From Gemmatimonadota bacterium (GTDB lineage Bacteria > Gemmatimonadota > Gemmatimonadetes > Longimicrobiales > Gaopeijiaceae), in assembly GCA_009692205.1 (NCBI GenBank), contig SHZR01000010.1, forward strand, positions 1-64,000: a DNA stretch of 64,000 nt. The letters are read 5' to 3'. Both the position numbers and the translations under genes were made by a program. Of this stretch, positions 58,393 through 64,000 are shown piece after piece; position 1 is the first letter of the stretch, and every line of letters starts with the position of its first letter. The notes under the pieces were generated by a model, which saw nothing but the letters and a program-made list of their open reading frames with translations, ran no database searches and was not told the DNA's origin.

Positions 58393-60126
58393 GTGTTGTC
58401 CGGGATCTCTCGGCATCTTCACCGGATTCTGGAACGGATCTCGAGCTTCCTCGGGGAGCTGCAACGCCGCCACGTCATCAAGGTGGCGATCGTCTACGTG
58501 GTCGTGGACCTCGGCGTCGCGCAGGCGGCGGACGTCTTTCTCGGCAATCTCGGACCGCAATGGGTGCTCGACGCGGCACTCGTCATGCTCCTGCTCGGCT
58601 TTCCCATATCGATGGTCTTGGCTTGGGCTTACGACATCACCCCAACCGGGCTCAAGAAGGGGTCCGAGGAGGGGGATGGAGCGAATCCTTCGCATGCGCC
58701 CGTAGTCGTCGGGCCTGCTTCCGCCGACCGTCGCACGATCGCAGTCCTCCCGTTTGCGAACTTCTCCAGCGACCCCGAGAACGAGTTCTTCGCCGACGGC
58801 ATCACGGATGACATCCTCACCGCGCTGACCTTGGTCGAGGGACTCAAGGTCACGTCCCGGACATCCGCGATGCGCTACAAGGGGACCGAGAAGGGACTAC
58901 GCGCGATCGCTGGGGAACTCGGGGTCGGCACCATCCTCGAGGGCAGCGTTCGCCGTTCGAACGATCGTGTTCGAGTGGTCGTCCAGCTCGTGGACGCGGG
59001 CACGGACGCGCACCTGTGGGCCGAAACGTACGACCGCGAGCTCCAAGACATCTTGGCCGTGCAGACCGACGTCGCCAAGGCGGTGGCCAGAGCCCTCCGG
59101 TCGCAACTGACGCCGCAGGGCATGGCCCGGTTGGCGGTGAGGCCGACCCAGAACATCCAGGCGTACGAGCTGGTGGCGCGGGCCCGGCATGCGTATCCGC
59201 AGGTCACCCCCGACCACGTCGGCCGTGGGATGGCTCTGCTGAGGCAGGCGATCGAGCTCGACCCCCAATACGCGGTCGCGTGGGGCCACCTGGCCATCGC
59301 CCACTTCGTCCTTCCGTACTTCTCCACCGTGTCGCCGGCCTCGATCCAGGCGTCGGCGAGAGAGGCGATCGACCGCGCGTTCGAGCTCGACCCCAACTTG
59401 CCCGAGGCGCACATCGCTCGCGCGTATTGGCGCTTCAACTTTCGCTTCGACTGGGAGGGCGCGGAACGGGACTTTGCGGAGGCGCTCCATCTCAATCCGA
59501 GCTCGGCGGACGCTTACCAGTGGCGAGGCCTGATGCGCATACTCTGCCGAAAGTCGGCCGAGTCGATCCGCGATGCGAGGGAGAGCGTAGCACTCGACCC
59601 GCTCTCGTTTCAGACCCGGAGCCAGCTCGCGCAGAACCTCCTGTGGGGAGGTCAGACGGAGGAGGCCAAGGCGATCCTGCTGGAAATCATCGACGACGAT
59701 CCCACGAACTTCATCTCGAATTGGGCCCTGGGGATCATCTTACGCCCCACCGACCCCGAGGCCGCCTTGGCACATCTCGAGGCCGGTTTGGCCGAGATGG
59801 ATGTTCCGCTGGGCCACGCGTCTCGTGCGTTGACGCTTCGCGCGCTCGGTCGCCACAGCGAGGCCGACCAGATCACGGTGGAGTTCGAAGCTCGGGCATC
59901 CGGCGCCGAGTACGTGAGTCCGTTTGCGCTGGCGCTCGGGCACTTCGGGCAAGGCGACCGTGATAGGGGATTCCGCTATCTCGAGGAGGGAGTCGAGAGG
60001 CGTGACTTCCTCAGCCTCTATATGCGACTCGTGGCCCCCGCGCTCGGCTTGGAGGGTGACCCCCGTTATCAGGCCCTCGGCCGGCGCATCTGGCCGAACG
60101 ACTTCCCTCGGGAGGGCGCGTGGTAG
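58393..60126 (+). CDS. Membrane protein with TolB-like domain and TPR repeats
   Basis: The 577-residue protein has two N-terminal membrane helices (about residues 28-48 and 57-80), a TolB-like/FlgO-like domain starting RTIAVLPFANFSSDPENEFFADGITDDI (about 113) and tetratricopeptide repeats from about 245 to 560. This architecture is frequent in Gemmatimonadota and related phyla and is often near Ser/Thr kinases. GTG 58393 and TTG 58396 are both possible starts. Its role is unknown. Confidence 0.82.
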   Translation: MLSGISRHLHRILERISSFLGELQRRHVIKVAIVYVVVDLGVAQAADVFLGNLGPQWVLDAALVMLLLGFPISMVLAWAYDITPTGLKKGSEEGDGANPSHAPVVVGPASADRRTIAVLPFANFSSDPENEFFADGITDDILTALTLVEGLKVTSRTSAMRYKGTEKGLRAIAGELGVGTILEGSVRRSNDRVRVVVQLVDAGTDAHLWAETYDRELQDILAVQTDVAKAVARALRSQLTPQGMARLAVRPTQNIQAYELVARARHAYPQVTPDHVGRGMALLRQAIELDPQYAVAWGHLAIAHFVLPYFSTVSPASIQASAREAIDRAFELDPNLPEAHIARAYWRFNFRFDWEGAERDFAEALHLNPSSADAYQWRGLMRILCRKSAESIRDARESVALDPLSFQTRSQLAQNLLWGGQTEEAKAILLEIIDDDPTNFISNWALGIILRPTDPEAALAHLEAGLAEMDVPLGHASRALTLRALGRHSEADQITVEFEARASGAEYVSPFALALGHFGQGDRDRGFRYLEEGVERRDFLSLYMRLVAPALGLEGDPRYQALGRRIWPNDFPREGAW

Positions 60127-60164
60127 CCCCTTCCCTGCACGTCGCCCCCCCTCCCTCAAGCTGA

Positions 60165-62864
60165 ATGACCGATCCACTGTCCCGCCTCTCGGCCGCGCTG
60201 GCCGGACGCTATCGCATCGACGGTGAGCTCGGCGCGGGGGGCATGGCCACGGTCTACCGGGCCCACGACATCCGCCACGACCGGGATGTCGCGATCAAGG
60301 TGTTGCACCCGGACTTGGGCGCGGCGCTGGGTGGCGAGCGGTTCCTCTCCGAGATCAAGACCACCGCCAGGCTCCAGCATCCGCACATCCTGCCGCTGCT
60401 CGACAGCGGTGAGGCGGACGGGCTGCTGTACTACGTGATGCCGGTAGTCACCGGCGAGACGCTTGGCGCGTGGCTTAAACGCGCACGGCAGCTCACGATC
60501 CCGGAGGCCGTCCGCATCGCGCGCGAGGTTGCGAGTGCGCTCGACTACGCGCACCGCCAGGGCGTGATCCATCGGGACATCAAGCCGGAGAACATCCTGC
60601 TGCACGACGGCAGTGCGCTCGTGGCAGATTTCGGCATCGCGCTGGCAGTGCAGTCGGCGGGCGGACCGCGCATGACGCAGACCGGGCTCTCGCTCGGCAC
60701 CCCGCAGTACATGTCCCCCGAGCAGGCGATGGGCGAGACGAACCTCGATGCGCGCACGGACGTCTACGCGCTCGGCGCGGTGACGTACGAGATGCTCGCC
60801 GGCGATGCACCGTTCTCGGGATCGAGCGTGCACGCGATCGTCGCCAAGGTCTTGTCGGAGCGGCCCACATCGCTCGTCACGCTGCGGGACACGGTGCCGC
60901 CGGAGGTGGAGGACGCCGTGCTCACCGCGCTCGCCAAGCTGCCGGCCGATCGGTTCGCGACGGCTGCACAGTTCGCCGATGCCCTGGCCCGGGCCCATCC
61001 CGGCGCGACAACGCGCATGAGCACGGGCCCACGCAGCGGGTCGCGTGACGGAGCGCGAGCACCCGCGTCTCAACGCGCGCTGCGCGCCCTGCCCTGGGCG
61101 CTCGCCACCGCGGGAATCGCGGCTAGCGCGTGGTTGGTGACGCACCAGCCGCAGCCCGTGCTTGCGCCCACCGTCCACTTCACCCTGAGCTTCGGTCGGG
61201 ACGCGGCGCTGGTCGAGGGAGCCGACATGTCGGTCGCGTTCTCTCCCGACGGAGCGCAAATCGCCTATGTGGGCCGGGACTCGCTCGGTCAGCAGCTGTT
61301 CCTGCGATCGCTCGATCGCGTCGAGCCCTTGCCGATCCCCGGGACCGCGAACGCGACCATGCCCTTCTTCTCCCCCGACGGCCTCTGGCTCGCCTTCCAT
61401 CAAGAGGGGAGGCTTCGCAAGGTCGCCCTGGCGGGAGGCTCCGTGGTCACCATTTGCGATGCCCCCGGACCTCCCTCCGGAGCCTCTTGGGGAGACGGCG
61501 ACGTGATCGTGTTCAGCGCCGGCGGGGTGTTGCAGCGAGTCAGCGGTGCGGGCGGCGAGCCCACGGTCATCGCGAGCCCTGATGAAGCGCGAGGAGAGGC
61601 CTACCGCTTTCCGGAGTTGCTGCCGGACGGCCGGGCCGTGGTCTTCTCCGCGGTCAACGACTCCGGCCCCAGCATGCGGGCCATCACGCTGGCGGACAAC
61701 GTCGTGACGCCGCTCAACCAACGCGGGATGGGTCCACGCTACGTGGACGGCGGACACCTCGTCTACACCGAAGCGGACGGCACCCTGTTCGCGGCCCCCT
61801 TCGATGCCGGTCGGCTCCGTATCACCGGTCCGCCAGAGCCCGTCGCCAGCAACGTGAGACTGATCCCCGACAACCTCGTGCTGGGAACGACGCCCGCCCC
61901 GAGGGTGGCCGTCGCACGCAGCGGTGCCCTCGCCTTCCTCACGGGCTCGGGCGGCCAGTCCGAGCTCGTGGTCTACGACCGCGACGGACGAGCGAGCCCG
62001 GTCCCGGGGGCGCGCAACGAGTATCACTCGCCTCGCTTCTCGCCCGACGGCGAGCGCATCGCCGTGACGGTCGTCGCGCTGAGCAGCATCGCCACCGCGG
62101 GTACACTCGGAGACACGTGGGTGTGGAGCTTCGACGAGCAGCGCTTCCAGCGGATCACCTCCGACACGCTGACGCGTTCCGCCGAGTGGTCGCCGGATGA
62201 ACGCACGTTGATCTACGCGCGCGGGGTCTTTTCCGCCGACGGCAGCGATGTCAACACCATCGCGTCCGATGGCAGCGGCGTGCCGGAGCCGCTGCTGACG
62301 CGCCCGGGGGGCGGTGTGTTCGAGCTGAGCCTCACGCCCGACGGACGGCGGGCGGTGTTCAGGGAGACCGTCGGCCCACCCACGGGCCAAGACATCTGGA
62401 TCGCGCCGCTGGAGAGCGGCGGTGTCGCCACTGCCCTCCTGGTGACGCCTGCCGCGGAGCGGAACCCGGCCGTGTCACCCGATGGACGGTGGCTGGCTTA
62501 CGCGACGAACGAGAGCGGCGAAATGGAGGTCTACGTACGCAGTCTCGCCGAAGGCGCCGGCCGCACGCGCGTCTCCGCTCGCGGCGGCGCTGAGCCGAGG
62601 TGGCCGAGCAGCGGGCGCGAGCTGTTCTATCGGACCCCGGACTCCGTGTATGTCGTGCCGATCCTGCCGGGTCAGGAGTTCCGGGCCGGCGCGCCCCGCG
62701 CCCTATTCGGAAGGAACTTCCCGCGGAAGAACACGACGAACTGGGACGTGTCGGCGAGCGGTGAACGGTTCGTGATGGTACGCCCGCCGGTGATTCCGCC
62801 CGAGGGACCGCCGCTGCACGTCATCTTGAACTCGTTCGACCGACCGCGCGCCGCGCCGCAGTGA
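60165..62864 (+). CDS. Serine/threonine protein kinase with periplasmic TolB-like propeller
   Basis: The 899-residue protein has an N-terminal kinase (residues about 16-275) with Gly loop ELGAGGMATVYRA, ATP lysine K45, catalytic HRDIKPEN (D138) and DFG (155-157). One membrane helix (about 308-326) is followed by a propeller built of PD40/WD40-like repeats such as AFSPDGAQIAYV, FFSPDGLWLAFH and AVSPDGRWLAYA. It probably senses an envelope signal through the propeller. ATG 60165 follows the TPR gene by 38 nt. Confidence 0.92.
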   Translation: MTDPLSRLSAALAGRYRIDGELGAGGMATVYRAHDIRHDRDVAIKVLHPDLGAALGGERFLSEIKTTARLQHPHILPLLDSGEADGLLYYVMPVVTGETLGAWLKRARQLTIPEAVRIAREVASALDYAHRQGVIHRDIKPENILLHDGSALVADFGIALAVQSAGGPRMTQTGLSLGTPQYMSPEQAMGETNLDARTDVYALGAVTYEMLAGDAPFSGSSVHAIVAKVLSERPTSLVTLRDTVPPEVEDAVLTALAKLPADRFATAAQFADALARAHPGATTRMSTGPRSGSRDGARAPASQRALRALPWALATAGIAASAWLVTHQPQPVLAPTVHFTLSFGRDAALVEGADMSVAFSPDGAQIAYVGRDSLGQQLFLRSLDRVEPLPIPGTANATMPFFSPDGLWLAFHQEGRLRKVALAGGSVVTICDAPGPPSGASWGDGDVIVFSAGGVLQRVSGAGGEPTVIASPDEARGEAYRFPELLPDGRAVVFSAVNDSGPSMRAITLADNVVTPLNQRGMGPRYVDGGHLVYTEADGTLFAAPFDAGRLRITGPPEPVASNVRLIPDNLVLGTTPAPRVAVARSGALAFLTGSGGQSELVVYDRDGRASPVPGARNEYHSPRFSPDGERIAVTVVALSSIATAGTLGDTWVWSFDEQRFQRITSDTLTRSAEWSPDERTLIYARGVFSADGSDVNTIASDGSGVPEPLLTRPGGGVFELSLTPDGRRAVFRETVGPPTGQDIWIAPLESGGVATALLVTPAAERNPAVSPDGRWLAYATNESGEMEVYVRSLAEGAGRTRVSARGGAEPRWPSSGRELFYRTPDSVYVVPILPGQEFRAGAPRALFGRNFPRKNTTNWDVSASGERFVMVRPPVIPPEGPPLHVILNSFDRPRAAPQ

Positions 62865-62887
62865 CGGGTGGCCCCACCGGACTCGCC

Positions 62888-64000
62888 CTACCGGTCCAGA
62901 ACCGTATCCGCGACCGGTAGCGCGTCGGCCAACGTGGGCGCGGACAGCGCCGCCACCGAGTCCAGGACGAGATGCCGCCGCGAGACGGGCGAGAGCCCAC
63001 CCGCGACCCGGATGAGCGGCTCGTTCTCGAAGCCCGCCACGGGCTCGAGCGCCGCTTCGGTGTAGCGGCTGCCCGCATTCCAGAGGATCCACTCGTCTAT
63101 GCCGGCGTCGTACGTACCCTGGATCTGCGCGCGCACCTCGGCTGCCGTATACGGGGGCTGGCCGAGGGAGAAGTCCTGCAGCCACGGGATCGTCCTGCCG
63201 GCGCCGTCGACCCGAGCCGAGCGCCGCTGCGCGTCGCTCAACGCGCGCAGCACGATCTCATACGGATACGCGTTCGGGATGGCGAAGCCGAAGCTCCCCC
63301 GCCAATAGTGGCTCGGATAGATCATCGGCAGGGCGGCGTCCACCTGATCGATCATCGACTCCCACACCTGGCCGATGCCGACGTCCCTGTTTGCCGACGT
63401 CGTCACTCCGAACACATCCACGGTGAGCTGGACGCCCAGATCCGCCAGCTCGCGACGGACATAGCCGAGGTGCTCGCTGATGGCAGCGGCCTTCGTGCGG
63501 CCGTTCGAGCCCCCGAACACCGCGCGCGCCATGTCGTCCTCGGGCGCATCCGGGAAGCGCACGTAGTCGAACTGGATCTCGGGGAAGCCCATGCGCGCCA
63601 CTTCGCGCGCGATGTCGATGTGGTAGTCCCACACCTCGCGCTCGTACGCGTTGAGCCAGGTGATCCCCTTGCTGTCGACCCACACCCCGCCCGCGGTGTC
63701 GGTCACGGCGAGTTCGGGGCGATACTTGGCGAGGATCGCATCCTGCACGATGACGATGCGCGCGATCGGGTAGATCCGCTCCTCCTCGAGGAGATCGAGC
63801 AAGCCGGGTAGGTCGCGGATGCGGATTTCCTGAGACGCGCCGATCTCGTGGACGAGCGGGACCTGGCTGTGGTGGCTGATGTAGCCGCTCGCGTCCTTGA
63901 TATCGATGACGAAGGCGTTCACCTCGGTGCGGAGCGCCATGTCCATGAGCGAGCGCATCCGTCCGTTCGAGCCCGCCGCCCACGCGTTCACGTAGAGGCC
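62888..64000 (-). CDS. Putative glycoside hydrolase, DUF4015 type (5' end outside the window)
   Basis: At least 370 residues are encoded and the frame stays open to the window edge (GLYVNAWAAG at the boundary), so the N-terminus is missing. Family segments are NAFVIDIKDASGYISHHS, WLNAYEREVWDYHIDIAREVARMGFPEIQFDYVRFP, and DAALPMIYPSHYWRGSFG, typical of DUF4015 TIM-barrel proteins. The Asp in FDYVRFP is the likely catalytic region. The last 70 residues are less conserved. It converges with the kinase gene 23 nt away. Confidence 0.85.
   Translation of the reverse strand, partial: GLYVNAWAAGSNGRMRSLMDMALRTEVNAFVIDIKDASGYISHHSQVPLVHEIGASQEIRIRDLPGLLDLLEEERIYPIARIVIVQDAILAKYRPELAVTDTAGGVWVDSKGITWLNAYEREVWDYHIDIAREVARMGFPEIQFDYVRFPDAPEDDMARAVFGGSNGRTKAAAISEHLGYVRRELADLGVQLTVDVFGVTTSANRDVGIGQVWESMIDQVDAALPMIYPSHYWRGSFGFAIPNAYPYEIVLRALSDAQRRSARVDGAGRTIPWLQDFSLGQPPYTAAEVRAQIQGTYDAGIDEWILWNAGSRYTEAALEPVAGFENEPLIRVAGGLSPVSRRHLVLDSVAALSAPTLADALPVADTVLDR

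Noticed and set aside
60156-62390. Minus-strand open frame of 744 codons opposite the kinase
   Set aside because: Arg/Gly/His-rich antisense shadow without motifs; the kinase has all catalytic residues.
1-64000. tRNA, rRNA or mobile-element content
   Set aside because: The intergenic regions were read for cloverleaf-like ends, transposase genes and terminal inverted repeats; none was convincing. Composition by eye is uniform, but no calculation was run.

Overview
The window is a GC-rich bacterial chromosome segment with dense coding, many GTG and TTG starts, and long runs of genes overlapping by 4 nt (ATGA, GTGA, TTGA). It carries core genes (gyrA, uvrA, accA, metG, ricT, a complete his operon) and many secreted beta-propeller, lipoprotein and outer-membrane proteins. 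A kinase fused to a TolB-like propeller sits beside a TolB/TPR membrane protein. This mix best fits an uncultured Gemmatimonadota lineage; that is inference from gene content, because no marker gene could be compared. No rRNA, tRNA, CRISPR array, prophage or insertion sequence was found, and no gene-free stretch exceeds 300 bases.

Layout. 0-1.2 kb: end of an unknown gene and cysK. 1.2-10.6 kb: a light-responsive module. Eight tightly coupled genes run leftward from 9.55 kb to 2.0 kb (fasciclin, FAD amine-oxidase family, DUF1365, cyclopropane-fatty-acid synthase family, SRPBCC, DUF2177, class II photolyase, SDR-DUF2867). They are divergent from a B12-dependent MerR photoreceptor (LitR/CarH) and followed by a separately promoted outer-membrane protein. 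Both promoter regions carry TnnACAA half-sites phased at 11 bp, so the regulon probably includes the outer-membrane protein. 10.7-24.9 kb: transporters, several SDRs, MOSC protein, uracil-DNA glycosylase, a PQQ dehydrogenase and lipoproteins. Three genes here are broken (13.1, 14.0 and 19.7 kb). 25-31 kb: a receiver domain fused to a PIG-L domain that has lost its zinc site, then accA, ricT, metG, a LytM peptidase and a lipoprotein. 31-35.7 kb: a beta-oxidation fusion protein coupled to molybdoenzyme-maturation genes. 35.7-44.5 kb (all leftward): VKOR/DsbA disulfide pair, HAD phosphatase, a PLP dehydratase, gyrA and uvrA. 44.6-48.5 kb: a VapBC-type toxin-antitoxin pair, hypothetical proteins and a haem-copper secreted protein.

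48.6-58.4 kb: the histidine operon hisGDCHABF-hisIE, continued by a coupled ABC exporter and a secreted PPP-family phosphatase. It is preceded by a 25-residue leader peptide with seven histidines and a terminator with a T8 tract. An 11-bp antiterminator pairing is mutually exclusive with the terminator, so the operon appears to be controlled by ribosome-mediated attenuation. 58.4-64 kb: the TolB/TPR protein, the Ser/Thr kinase-propeller and a truncated glycoside-hydrolase-like gene.

The strongest candidates for undescribed biology are the LitR/CarH regulon architecture with its outer-membrane member, the his attenuator, and the receiver-pseudo-PIG-L fusion.
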